Positions 48,331 to 60,740 of a DNA stretch of 64,000 nt are shown here, piece after piece. Where the stretch lies: assembly GCA_029844215.1 (NCBI GenBank), contig JAQGDG010000154.1, forward strand, positions 1-64,000, in the 5' to 3' direction. This stretch comes from Przewalskia tangutica. Its lineage: Eukaryota; Streptophyta; Magnoliopsida; Solanales; Solanaceae. Within the stretch, counting starts at the first letter, position 1. Each line of letters opens with the position of its first letter. A model generated the notes under the pieces. The model saw only the letters and a list, made by a program, of their open reading frames with translations. It made no database searches and was not told where the DNA came from. The position numbers were made by a program, and so were the translations under genes.

Positions 48331-49156
48331 CTTTGTTGTGCAAATGTGGTATTTACGTTTCTGCGTCTCGATAGTAGGTCGACTTATCGAGAACTTACTT
48401 GGAGCGTCTTTGGCGGTGATGGAGAATTCCACGTATGTTTCCATTTTGATTCCTTGTTGTTGATGTCACATGGACATGTCTACACCGTCGCAATTCCGGC
48501 ACGCGTGCGGTCGGGTTGATTACGATATATTGTTATTGGTTACATGGACATGGAGGTAGAATTCCGGGGCATGTGGCGTTGATCACCAGTGTATTATTGT
48601 TGATGTCACATGGGCGGGGCATGTGGCCTGGGGCATTGGTATTATTGTTGCATCAACATGATTGATGTTGTGGGCGTGAGACCCATAGTTATATTTGAGT
48701 GATGACTGAGGCGTGAGTGCTTTTATGTTGTGAATCGTAGTTTGGTTATCATTTATATAGACTAGTATGATTTCATTCTGATTTTTTTCCATACTTGGTA
48801 TGCGTTCATGAGGTACATCGGCCGTGGATCCTCGCTCTTAGGATCTCGCGCTCCGTTTCTCGGAGGCTTATCTTTTGGTATGTGTTCTGAGTTGTAGGTT
48901 CTTGTACATTCTGGTATGGCGGGCCCTGTCCGTCATAGTTGTTGTAAATCTTAAGTCCGTAGTTGTGGCGGGGTTTGTAAAAGGGATTAAACCGCTCGTT
49001 TTGAAAGAGTTGTATTTATTATGTTATTGGAAGGTAACCGTTGGGTTGGCTGTTTATGTTCATATATCTTTCTTGTTTAAGTTTTATTTTTTTTTCTCGA
49101 TGATTGTATCACCAGGGTGCGGGATAAGGCACGATGCGCCCTAACGGGTCGTTACA

Positions 49157-49423
49157 TATATATCGGGTATGTCGGGGCCCTGTGCCGACTTGATGGCACA
49201 TGGTAGTACTCATAGAGGCTTGCATACTAGAGGTTGTTGTACATATGTTTTGTTGGGCCTTTTCTGCCTGCAGGTTATTGTTGCTTCTATTTTATTATTG
49301 TCATTTGGAGGCCTTGTCGGCCCAAGTTTCGTGTCATGTAGTTCAGGTATTACAGTTAGTACACTCGAGCCGTTCAGGCGTCGGGTGCCGACCACCCCCA
49401 CCCCCTAAGGTTGGGGCGTGACA
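49157..49423 (+). mobile_element. 3' LTR of element C, segment 3 of 3
   Basis: After TATAT it reads CGGGTATGTCGGGGCCCTG and ends TAAGGTTGGGGCGTGACA at 49423, closing the C element. The 79- and 73-codon frames across it are incidental. Confidence 0.75.
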
Positions 49424-49438
49424 GCGATAATCGAGCAT

Positions 49439-49674
49439 GATCAGTGAAATTGAAAAGGAAGTACAGAGATTTACAGAGAAGAGATTGGAGATATTTTTTG
49501 TGTATTATTATTCATCCAAAAAGCAATCTCTAAAATGATTACAATCCCCTACTTATACTTACAGCTAAGCACAACTAAGATCATTACATGGAGTCTCAAC
49601 TCCCACTAATCTAATTAACTACTTGTCTAACAAACTCTAACTAACTAACTAACTAATTGTGTACAATTAGTTAA
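49439..49674 (-). mobile_element. Possible copia-like or TRIM LTR scrap
   Basis: Read on the minus strand it runs TGTTAACTAATTGTACAC, a TTAG repeat, GTATAAGTAGGGGATTGTAATC (a TATA-like leader) and an AATAATAA polyadenylation-like stretch, and ends CTGATCA. That style fits a Ty1/copia or TRIM LTR. No target duplication or internal domain is seen, so edges are uncertain. Confidence 0.4.
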
Positions 49675-50880
49675 CACATACATAAGGTACAACCACTACT
49701 AGCCTAATATTTCTATAAAGTTCATATCTAGAAACAAACAAACATAATGAGTTATATCTAAATGATTATAATCAAAATCATTATTAAGTGTAGACATATG
49801 AGACTTTAAGTCAAAACGATCATTATTCATTTAAATTAAGAAGTATTGCTTGAAAGTATATGTATGTCCTAGAGACAATCTGTAATAAGACAAAATGTAT
49901 TTCATACACATTCGTATTTATATTAATGATGATTAATATTATAGCATTTGCATTTGTTGAATTATTAGTTGATTGTTTATAATATTCTATAAATGCATCC
50001 CTAGAGTTTACGTGTTTATTAATGATGTGAGAATTAATGTTATAATGTAACTCTTAAATTACCTCGACTAATGATCATCGAGATTGGGATATCGATGATA
50101 TGTGATACGTCGACATGTGGTCTGCATCATATCCTTATGAGATGTAGTATGTCTCACTTGCTACGAGTTATGCAACTCGTGATGGACACATGGATACTTG
50201 TTGAAGTATTGGTATACCCTGCTGATGCACTATTTGTTATATGTCTATAATGTCATCGGCATGTGGGAGATAGAAGTCCTTAGACTTGAGGTCAATATCA
50301 CCTTGTTTACGGAGTAATGTACTTTGATCCTGTCCTAAGCCCAAATGCCTTATAGGTTGAGACGCGGCTTGTTTTGGGTGCATTACAAAGTAGATTAAAG
50401 GTGGTATGTGAGCCGAGATTAGGATTCATTCCTTGAATGTATATTCAAGTGAACACTCAGATACTCATATGGTATTAGGTTGACTAAGTCATTGGCCAAT
50501 GCAATGGGTATGTCTTTGATATGGTCATGTTGTCAACTAATATAGATGAGTTATAATGATCAAGCCATTTGGATAGACACTTGATAAATCCTAAGCTTGA
50601 TTGAGTGTATCATGAATGAAAGGATTTATCTTACCACATAGAGGTTCAGTTCACATATTTCGTGTAGCTAAACTTTACATATTGAGTTCATCTTCCGGTG
50701 CAGTCTAGGAGTTCCGTGTAGACCCTAATGTTATTAGTGTCAATATGTAAAGGCTTGAAGGGTAACACTAAGTCAATTGTTCCGTCGATTCAAGAATGTA
50801 ATTAGAGAATATATAAATGTTCGGTTGATAATCGAGACATTAGAATAAAATAGAAAGGAAGCAAAAATGGCACCACTTAC
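49675..50880. other. Unassigned AT-rich DNA, no gene seen
   Basis: About 1.2 kb without any open frame of 60 codons. Composition is smooth and not tandem. It carries none of the gypsy landmarks. It may be internal or terminal sequence of another non-coding element; I cannot name it. Confidence 0.5.
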
Positions 50881-52971
50881 TGTTACACCCCGTAAGTCCA
50901 GGACAGGTATAAGAGAATAGACTCTAGAAAGCAAGACTTGAAAATTGGTACGAAAGAAAGAATTGTTTTTCCGACGGAAAATCTTCCGAACGTCGGAAAG
51001 GAAAAATGTTCGTTGATGAGAATTGGATTCTCAAAATGCATTATTTGAAGAGTATGGAACTTATTAACATTATGAAAATTTATTTTTACGGATTTGGTCA
51101 CGTGGGGCCCACCTGAGAAATTTTACGTTTTGTGGGGCCCACGAGGGTTACAAAATTTTATGGACAAATGGGAGGGCGACATGTGTCACCCCCCCCCCCC
51201 TCACATGACTTGCTTGAATTAAGACAAGGATAGAATGGTCATTTACCATTATGGATGAACAAGTCTTGCTAGCTTGAGAAAATTGACCAAGTCAACTTGC
51301 CACTTGGATAATTCTTTAATGCTCTTCATCCTAGCCACTCATATGTTGTTATCTTGACCCTCCATTGTATTATATATACACACTAGTGCAAGACTAAGTC
51401 TCCAACACTTAGAAAAATTTCACATTGTTCTTGTCCCTAAAGATAGCTCTCGGGTTCACCTCTATGCCCACACAAAATTTTTGTAATTTTGGTCCATTAT
51501 TTACAAGACTTTAACCCAAGATCCCTAAGGGTATTGTAAGGATATCTCAATAGAAAGATTTCAGAAAAATGACGTTTTCACGTTAGTCGCAAGGCAAAAA
51601 CCTAAGTCATTTTCATAGTTTTGGATTGAAAATGGAAGAGAAGTTGGTTGTGAACTTCTAAAGGATTCAAATAGCGGATTGGAGCATAAAGTAAAGGAGC
51701 TAAGAATTGCTAAGGAGCGACTTTGAATCTTGGAATTTATAAGGGCTTATAAAGGTAACAATTCTTGTCGTTTTAGTAATTAAGATTACTTATTGTTGTA
51801 GCTATGGATATTAGCAAGCATGAGTTATATAGTATGAAGTTTGATAAGTGTATTGGATATTGGAACCCTAATCCGAAACTAGCATGTTTAGCCCTTAAGA
51901 TTACAATTTAATTTGATTATTAGTTTAAGTCGTCACATGTTATAAAGAAGGAATTGTAGTTGTTGAAGGCATTTATGACTATATAACATGTTAGACCTAA
52001 GAACTTGGATTGAAAAAGAATTGGAAAGGACTTTGTGTTGTTGTATAAGTTAGCCGAGAATGGCTTTGATTATGGAACTAGTTGGTATTATTTGTGGGGC
52101 AGAATTTTACACGTATTGTAAGGCGTGTAATCCCCTTTGATTAGTTGATGTATTAAGCCTAAAATGTGGCATGTTGGTTATTGATTATCGGGCCTTGAAA
52201 AGGTGGAAAAGTATGTAGAAACAAAGGAGGTGATGCCCGATTTTCCGTAGAATAAGAGACCATATACTTAGTATTATTCTACGTTAGAAACTAGAAGTTG
52301 ATAGTCGTGTTGTGGCCTTTATAGGTTGACAATTCTACGTGCGGCGTATTCGACTTAGCTTGTGGATTAAGCGAAAGGTATGTGAACCATTTCCTCTTCT
52401 TCTAGCATGATTCCTTATGATAAAGAAAGTAAGTCCTACTCCTTAAATGATCCATTCCTTGGTTGTACTTGGATTGCTAATATAGAAGTTGTTCTATATA
52501 CTTCCTTGATTGTACTTTGGATGTTTAAATTGGAAGTTGTTATAATCCATTCCCTTAATGAAGTTTGGATTTTCAAAAGTGAATGTATTTTACTTAAAGT
52601 ACATAGAGTCTTGAAAAGGAAGTGGTTTCCAAATCTTTTGGCTAGTGCCTTAGTTCCAAAACCTAAAGGTTGTTATAATGACTTTGGGGGAGTCAAAGGA
52701 GTGATTTACTTAATTGAGTTAAAGGAGGATAAATGACATGACTTAAAGAGAAGTAACTTGTTTTAAAGGTGTGAGTTACTTGAGATTTAAAGGTAGAAGA
52801 AACTTGATTTCTAATGTTAAGAAACTTGATTTCTAAAGTTAAGAGACTTGAAGTATTTTGAAAGTTAAGAAAATTGATTTGAAAGTATATGATACTTGGT
52901 TTTAAAGGTATAAGTCTCTTGGTTATAAAAAGAATGAATTTGTCTAAAACCATAAAGGGTTATAACGGCTT
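50881..52971 (+). mobile_element. LTR B, plus strand, truncated by LTR J
   Basis: It begins TGTTACACCCCGTAAGTCC, carries a double G-box variant (51099-51115), an ACGT-core site GGCGACATGTGTCACC (51175-51190) next to a run of C, a TATA box TATATATA near 51370, and A/T-rich downstream sequence. It ends where TGTCACGACC begins at 52972. An inverted fragment of the same LTR type is at 5091-5428. Confidence 0.75.
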
Positions 52972-55925
52972 TGTCACGACCCGACCTCGGGCCCGCGACT
53001 GGTGCCTTACCCCGGGCACCCTAGTGATACAACATCAGAGAAAATCAGCGGAAATAAAAACTTAAACATGAAAACAAGACATAAAATAAGCAATAGGCTA
53101 ACCAAAACGGTTACCTTCCTGTATATATAAATCAAAATTGAACAGTTAAATCCCTTACAAACCCCGCCACAACGATTGTGCACTCTCACGAATTTTATAA
53201 CAACTATGACGGAGGCCCCGCCATACCCTGAATGTACAAGAACCTACAAACTCGGGAATCATACCAAAAGATAAGCCTCCGGAAAAACGGAGCTTCCCAA
53301 CGCTGAACTGCGATCCTATGAGCGAGGATCAACGACTGGTGTACCTCTACCTGCGGCATGAACGCAGCCCCCCGAAGGAGGTCAGTACAACAGGTACCAA
53401 GTATGTGAAACTGAAAATACTGTAAATGAAATCATAATAGTCTATATAAACAGAAGACATATATGATAACCAAACTACAGTTCACAATATATATTAGCAG
53501 TCATGTCAAGTCAGGGACTCACGCCCGTAAAGTCATCACTCAATTATAACCCGAATTTAACTCCGCATGCCCCGGCATCTTACCTCGGTATAAGCATGAC
53601 CATGGAACCATCCTAATGGAAGCATACACGTGGGCCACCCATCGTGTCAGTATGTCCAAAAGAAATAACAAGATAACAATCATAATGGAAGCATACTCGT
53701 GGGCCACCCATCGTGTCAGTATGTCCAAAGAAAATAACAGAATAACACTCCTAATGGAAGCATACCCGTGGGCCACCCATCGTCGTGATGTCCAAAACGA
53801 AATAACAAGATAACAATCATAGTGGAAGCATACTCGTGGGCCACCCATCGTGTCAGTATGTCCAAAGCAAATAGAATAACACTTAATGGAAGCATACCCG
53901 GCCACCCATCGTGTCGGTATGTCCAAAAGGAAATAACAAGATAACAATCATAGTGGAAGCATACTCGTGGGCCACCCATCGTGGTCGGTATGTCCAAAGC
54001 AAATAATGAATAACACTCCTAATGGAAGCATACCCTGGGCCACCCATCGTGTCGGTGATGTCCAAAAGGATCGATATAGTGGAAGCATACCCGTGGGCCA
54101 CCCATCGTGTCGGTATGTCCATCAATCAACGGATAGCGCCTCCGAAACGAGAGACGCGTAGCGTAAACACAACACTTGCACAACAAAAGTTATCACCACA
54201 AGCATAGGCAAGTTCAACATACTTTTAGACATTCTTTTTATGAACACAAATCTGGGTTTTAACCCCAAGGTACTACGTATTTTAACTCTTTAAAAGATCC
54301 ATTTCTTTCATAAAAAGTCACACGATACCCGTAGTATCAAAAATAGAGTAATGCTTTTGTAAGTAAACCAAAACAATTTTCATACTTTCTTTTAAACCAA
54401 ATCATTTCTCCCTTTAAAGTCGATTACCATTTTAAATCCAATAATAAAACCATCCTTTTGTTTTCATAAAGTCGTTATAACTAACTTCCCATAAAGCTAT
54501 TATAACACTTTATGTTTTAAACCAATACACTTCAAATTCCTCAAGTCTCATTTCTTTTAGAAAACAAGTTCCTTACTTTGGAATTTAAGAAAAATCAATA
54601 CTTGTTATTAATGATCTTATTAAAGCAGCCATGATCTAGGAAATGTAATACAATTTTGTCTTATCTTAGCATCTATGCAGATGGAGGTTTCTACTGGTTT
54701 TAATATAATTAATTATTTGTCAATACATTTTCCTTTATTAACGCTGCAGTGGTTTGTTCGATACTTATTCTCATTTCCGAAATCAATATAACTTATTCCT
54801 TTTAAAACTCAATTACCCATTTATCATAAATGCGGTTTCACAACTTTTTAACACAAACCAAGTCCTTAATATTTCACATCAAGTCATTTATAAGTCAAGT
54901 CTCTTATCTTTTAAAACCACGGACCATTTCTTGACCTACATAAAGTTGTTATAACAAACTTCCCATAAAGTCGTTATAACACTTTATGTTTTAAACCAAT
55001 CAAATTCGTTTAGCACACGTACGTCTACCGTACTACATAGTTCACACAATCATGCTATAAAAGATAGGAAGAGGTTCACATACCTCGCGATGATTATCGA
55101 CAATTAGCAAAACGCCCAAAGTACTATCACTGCTAGCCTTTCCACCCTTCAAGTAGAATACGCTACTCGTAGTACTTCCACCTATAATGGCCATAAAATG
55201 TCTATCAACTTCTAGATCTCTTCGTAGAATATTCTAAATACAAGATTCCTTATTCTACGGAAAATTCGCAAGACCTCCCCAGTAACCACATAAATCTCTC
55301 CTCAATCAAGGCCCGCTACTAAGCCAACAACTCCTAGGGGTTACATCGCCTAACCTGACGTGTACAACATCGCCCACAATAATACTACAAGTCATCAGTA
55401 AATACGGTCAATGTAAATCTGATTCAATTCTTATCCATATTCATTCTACATATAGTATACTCAACTATACATTACTACAACATGTAATATCCAATTACAA
55501 TAGGGGGACAAAGATAATTACCTCGATGAGCCCAAAATTATCCAAGATTATAAGTCGATCCTAAGCAACGTTTAGCTCCAATTCCTTACGCTCCAACCCG
55601 CTCCAAGCAACCCTTAGAAGTTTCTAAACAACTTCTCTTAACACTTCATCTAAGCTATGAAGATTTTTCTAGGGCTTCATTTTGCGACTATTGGAATAAA
55701 GTAATATTTTCGGGCTTCTTAGTATTGAAATAACTTTGGAATACTACTAGGAATTTAGGCTAAGGTATTTGGGATTTATACAACAATACTTGAAGTATTT
55801 CTACACAAAAGTGGGGTTGGGCGAGAACACCTAAGGGAGGGGGAATTTTTGCCTTGGAAAAATATTTCAAGTGAGGGATGAATAAAGTCTTGCAACAAGG
55901 GGGGGGGGGGGGTATTTATTTTTAT
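52972..55925 (-). mobile_element. LTR J, minus strand, lacking its outer end
   Basis: Starts TGTCACGACCCGACCTCGGGCC. It follows the minus-strand LTR plan through the repeat slot, AT-rich middle and a G run at 55899-55912, stopping at the TATA box (55913-55920). The last 350-400 bp are missing. No internal region is attached. Confidence 0.75.
53611..54122. repeat. Eight-unit tandem array with dimer structure in LTR J
   Basis: Units of about 68 bp start TGGAAGCATACYCGTGGGCC and contain CATCGTGTCRGTATGTCC. Two unit types largely alternate: one preceded by AACAATCATA, the other by AACACTCCTA or AACACTTA. This gives a dimer of about 137 bp. Open frames of 60-135 codons on both strands are caused by the period. 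Confidence 0.9.
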
Positions 55926-55989
55926 ACCCCGTATTTACAGAGTATGAACGTGAGGGCGGACGTACAAAAGTTAGCCTACTTTAATGGCA
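55926..55989 (+). mobile_element. Tip of a plus-strand LTR
   Basis: TATACCCCGTATTTACAGAGTATGAACGTG is the start of a D-like LTR; after about 60 bp element A begins. The remainder would lie beyond the window if A is nested in it. Confidence 0.5.
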
Positions 55990-56639
55990 TGACCCGAACC
56001 CGGGCGTGGATCTGCCTTACCCCGCACCCAAGTAGCCATACATCGTAGTAATCACGAATATAAAACAAGACATGATATAATATGAAATGTGAAAGCTTAT
56101 TCGAGAAAACTTGCCTTTCGGCATATATATATAACAACTAGAATAGCATATCCCTTTTTACAACTCGCCACAACGATTTTACAGCACTTAAGAATGATAT
56201 GATAACAACGGCGGGCCCGCCATACCCTGAATGTAGTACCTACAACGGCGGGACTATACCATCGATAAGCCTCCGAGAAACGGAGCTTCCCAACGTTGAA
56301 CCGTGATCCTAAGAGCGAGGATCAACACGGTGTACCCTACCCGGCATGAACGCGGCCTGGCGAGGTCGATAACAGTACCAAGTATTAAATCAAAATATCA
56401 GAATGAAATCATAGCAATCTATATAAAGCGGGAGACATGTATGATAACCACACTACGCTTCATGATAAATAAGCGATATGTAAGTCGTGACTCACGCCTC
56501 GAGTCATCACTCAAATATAACTATGGGTCTCACGCCCGCAACATCAATCATGCCCGTGGAATACCTTTCTCACTGCCAGCAGTCTATGATATAATAATAC
56601 CAAGGAGTACATATGAACACCAAGTCCTACCTGATGCCA

Positions 56640-56890
56640 AAGCCGTACTAACAATACTATACAACCAAACCACGGTCGACACGGCAAGTACGAAAGCCGA
56701 CTACCGATACCAAGGCCGGTCACGAGTCGATCGGCAAGTACGGGCTAACTACAGTACCGCGTCAGATCACGAGACTTCGTCACTACACCGAACGGGCAAG
56801 TGCGAGGGCTAACTACAGTACCAAGGCCGAATCACCACGAGACAGGACAAGTACGGCCGACCACCGATACAAAGCCCGAACAAGAAACCT
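56640..56890. repeat. Four-unit tandem repeat in the A 3' LTR
   Basis: Units of about 50-60 bp contain GGCAAGTACG..GCTAACTAC and ACCAAGGCCGATCACGAG-like blocks. Partner at 62440-62660. Confidence 0.75.
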
Positions 56891-58776
56891 CGCGGAGAGC
56901 TAGTCCATGGAATAACACTATCACCGCGAGCGCACTGCGGAATTCTCTCGTCACACGCGCAGACGTCCAAGTATGTTCTCAACCAGTCAACCGACCCTCC
57001 ATCGAGAGACGCGGTAGTATAGAAACACAATTCTTGCACAACAAAGGCTATCACAATAAGCATAGGCAAGTTTCACAACAACAAGCATAGGCAAGTTATA
57101 CACAACTCAAGGTACTTTCATTTTATGTCAAAGTCCGGGTTTTAACCCTAAAGTACTACGTACGTTAAATTCCTTTTGAAGATCCATTTCTTTTACAAAG
57201 GTCACCCGATACCCGTAGTATAACAATAGAGTGACTAACATTGTTAAGTAAACCAAAACACTTCCCTTTGTAAAATCAAGTAACAACATTATTTTCTAAA
57301 CGTTCAAATTTGCCTAATTTCAAATGCTCAAGTTTCTCAGTTTCTAAAAGGTTTCGTAGTTCATAGTTTTAATCACTTAATGATGTAATTCTCCTTTAAA
57401 ACAATTTGAGAAACATATGCCAAATATGTGAGTAGGTTATTCTTGTTCATAATCAATCTTATTTAAGCAGCCATGATCTAGGAAATGTAATATCATTTTG
57501 TCTCATCTTAGCTTCTATGCAGATGGAGGTTTCTCGGTTTTAATAATACTTTATTAGTCAATACATTTCCTTTATTAGCGCCGTGGTTTGTTCGATACTT
57601 ATTCTGATTTCCGAAATCAGTAAAATATTATTCCTTTTAAAAACCAAGTACTCATTACTCACGAATGAGGTTTCACACAAAATTCATATTAATTCATTTA
57701 AGTCAAGTCTCTTATCTTTTAAGATCAAGTATCTTAACTTCTAAAATCAGAAATCATTCTCTTTATCTCTCTTAAGACGTTATACCTAACTTCCCATAAA
57801 GCTAGTATAACTTTTATGTTTTCAAAACCAAGTATTACTCTTCTTTCAAAAAGGTTTCTTAATTCTTTTGAAATACTTCAAGATTCTTATTATTCAGGCT
57901 TAAGTCAAAAGACATTGCCGTAAAACTACGTTCCGTTAACACACGTACGTCTACCGTACTATATATATATTCTTTTAAAATATCATGCTCAAGAGGATAG
58001 GAAGAATCACATACCTCGCGACGATTATCGACTATTAGCAAAACGCTCCACGGCTATAACCCGGCTAGCCTTGTCCACCTTTCAAGTAGTATATGCTACT
58101 CGCAGAACATTCAACCTATAAAGGTTATACAAGCCTATCAATGTCCAGACTACTCTGTAGATTATTCTTCTGATGTGATTTCAGTTCAAGTCTTTACTAT
58201 AATATCCTTCTATTACAGTTCAATTCTCTTCTATGAATCTTATATTCATTTCTATGCTACAACAGTATGTAATTTCCAATTACAATATAAGGACAAGAGT
58301 ATTTACCTCGATAAGCCCAAAATTATCCAAGTTTAATGTCGATCCTGAGTAACGTTTAGCTTCTACTCCGGGTGCTCCAACCCGCTCCAAACAACCCTTA
58401 GAAGTTCTACGCAACTTCTTCTTAATACTCCAACCAACTATGGAGATTTTCTGTGGTTTCGCTTTTTATGCATCAAGGGAAGTATAGTAGTATTTCTGGC
58501 TTTTAGTATAAGTGTAACCTTGGAATACTACAAGGTATTTGGGCCAAGGTATTTTGGTATAGCAACAATACTTGGAGAGTATTTCTACCAAGAGGGGGGT
58601 AGTATTTATACGAGACAACTCAAGAGGGGTGTGCTACGGCTAGCACCACTAGGAGAGGGTACCCTCGGCCAAAGGCCTCTCAAAGGGAGGGGTGCTGGCC
58701 AGAGCTCTCAAGAGAGTGGGGAGAAAGGGATTTTAAGACTTAGAAAACATTTTTGATGAAGAAGTCTTCAAATGGG

Positions 58777-58784
58777 TATTTATA
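58777..58784 (-). promoter_or_regulatory. TATA box of the A 3' LTR
   Basis: GGGTATTTATAGGTCAAG, same context as in the F and G LTRs. Confidence 0.55.
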
Positions 58785-59182
58785 GGTCAAGTAATGGCCA
58801 ACCAATGGCCAAGATGAAGCCAAGTGCAAGGCAAGTGTAGGGTCAAGATTCATCCATGTGTACCTTATCCATCTACCACACCAACTATCACACATATCCT
58901 ACCTAACCCAAGACCACCAATTGCTCCATTACGCCCCAAACATCCGCCAATTGTAGAGGTGACAAGTGTCGCCTCTCGTTGGTCCAAAATATTTTATCTC
59001 TCTAAAAATCCGCAAAAATATAAAAGACATAGCCGAATTTTCCTTCAGAAGTTTGTAAAACGCTTCGCGGAAAACAATTCTTTTCAGATTGTGCACAAAA
59101 TTTCGTCCTTGCCTAATCTTTAAGGCTCAAATTTTTGTACGTATGTCCTCACGTACATACTCTGGAAATACGGGGTATAACA

Positions 59183-59220
59183 TTCTCCCCTCCTTAGAAA
59201 CATTCGTCCCGAATGTTCCT
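59183..59220 (-). other. Polypurine tract and hairpin of element A
   Basis: TTCTCCCCTCCTTAG then AACATTCG-TCC-CGAATGTT; the best preserved copy, with a long purine run on the minus strand. Confidence 0.8.
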
Positions 59221-60320
59221 TCTAAGTCTCAAAACACACAAGCGCCCGTATAGTCCTCACTACTATACTTAAAAAAACGAACATGCCACACCTGGCCACA
59301 ATACAACCCGCGCAAATACTTACATCCAAGTCCACGAGGAATAATCTCCATCACTACAAAAGCTCCCACCCAAGGGCTAAAAGATACTCCCTTCGCATCT
59401 TTTCTTTACAAACGAAATGATCACTTCTATGTTCTTAACACATGCTCGCTTCTTCCCTTACTCGTCGTACCCTTCTCGTACACTCGAACTCCTTCTCATA
59501 ACTTACCACATTTCTGTTACTGCATCAATTTCAAAAATCTCTGGGTTACTACCTCCAACTTGATCATCATTAACTGGGAATACTCTGGATGGATCTCCGA
59601 TACTTTTCCAAACCTAACAACATGAAGGACCGGACATACTGCCTCCTAAGTCGGACGGCAAAAGCTAACATATAGGCAACCTGACCTACTCTTCACATGA
59701 TCTGAAAGGCCCAAAGTAACTCGCTAAGTTTCTCTGTTTTCCAAAACTCGTCACACTTTCTCGGGTGGTACCTTCGAAGACTCCACCAACCTGAACTCTA
59801 AGTGTCGCCGATTATCCGCACGACTTGCTGATTCTCGAGCCGCCGATAACCTCTCCCGGATAGGCTTCACCCTATCCCCATCCCGCCAAAACAAGTATGA
59901 ACCAACTATCCGAACTTTGCCAACATCGAACCAATCGACCGACAACTTACACTTCCGCCCTACGAGGCTTCGTGGCGATATCCGAATACTGAAATGGTAG
60001 TTATAAAACACTCCTCAACAGAGGCAACAATCCTCACTACCCCTCAAATCCAAACACAGCCCGAGGCGAATGCGCATCGAGACTCACCGAGTTCCTAACC
60101 CCGCTCGTAAAACCTCCGTAAAAGAAATACCAGAACCTGGCTCCATCGTCATTATAAGGTGAAAGTAGGCACCCGCAGCCTTACAACCTTCCCGATGTAA
60201 CATCTCGCATAACCTCTCACGAGTAAAACGATCTTGAATGAAAGACAAGAGGGTCGACTCATCGAATTCGACCATCGGTCGAATACATCCACGAACTCGC
60301 ACGATGGTTAACTAAACTTG
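59221..60320 (-). pseudogene. Integrase C-terminal fragment of element A
   Basis: Best preserved Pol remnant. The minus frame 60011-59751 reads FNYHFSIRISP..LVGRKC, WFDVGKVRIVG and DNRRHLEF in order. These match the NNSYHSSI..P-x-EALYGR-x-C, WF-VG and RR-x-LEF blocks downstream of the integrase core. Before it, 60302-60084 ends FTEVLRAGLGTR, resembling the GLGTR block of the core. The DDE residues and everything upstream are absent. Downstream (to about 59260) degraded GPFE and chromodomain-like sequence leads to the polypurine tract. Confidence 0.78.
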
Positions 60321-60740
60321 GCCTAACACCTCATGACCCTAACACCAAGCGGGACCACCACAATCGACCCTATCATTAAAACAGCCGCGGTTGACCCGCC
60401 GTTGGTCCTCAACCCGACCCGCTTATCGCCAAGAAAACTCTTGTTCTCGATCCGAACAATCTCACTAATCAAGTCACGAAACACCTAGTGATCTTCTTAG
60501 CTCAACTACCCTCTTCATATCATACCACTCAGGACTTATCACACAAATATATCTCACGTGCACTATGCACTCCGATAAGTGGTCAAACATAAAATACCTC
60601 TTTACTCGAGACGGCCCTACCTCTAAGGTCTCCACGTATAAAACTCTAAGGCTCCCACTTTCTATCCCCAATCTTACTCTGGTTATCTAACCATGATTTC
60701 TAATCGAATTATCATAACATTTAAGGCATACTCATCTTAT
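60321..60740 (-). other. Conserved gag-to-integrase spacer, element A
   Basis: Shares CTCTAAGGTCTCCACGTATAA and CCGATAAGTGGTCAAACATAA blocks with D, E, F and H. One 65-codon frame (60671-60474) spans part of it, but its D counterpart is broken by stops. Function unknown. Confidence 0.5.

Larger units (their letters stand above)
45973..49156 (+). mobile_element. 3' LTR of element E
   Basis: A 3.2 kb LTR from TGTTATACCCGTAG to GGGTCGTTACA, collinear with 41332-44216. It carries an ACGT-core site at 46217-46232, TATA box at 46370-46377 and the 25-bp triplication at 48248-48330. TATAT follows at 49157-49161, matching 41327-41331, but the site is a TA run so the duplication is weak evidence. Confidence 0.88.
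55990..59182 (-). mobile_element. 3' LTR of element A
   Basis: It starts with a damaged TGTCACGACCC and ends GGAAATACGGGGTATAACA; about 3.2 kb and collinear with 61750-64000. Contains a repeat slot (56640-56890), a two-copy 25-bp repeat (57055-57095), TATA box (58777-58784) and a decayed ACGT-core site (58957-58973). The 169-codon plus frame at 56303-56812 crosses the repeat slot and is not a gene. Confidence 0.85.

Noticed and set aside
53540..53947. 135-codon minus-strand frame with repeated WVAH.YAS
   Set aside because: Translation of the 68-bp tandem array, not a protein.
53611..54122. Centromeric satellite array
   Set aside because: Only eight units, bounded by LTR sequence on both sides; it is an internal LTR repeat at this locus.
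56303..56812. 169-codon plus-strand open frame, the longest in the window
   Set aside because: It runs antisense through the A LTR and its tandem repeat, is not conserved in the partner LTR at 62100-62750 (frame differs), and resembles no protein.
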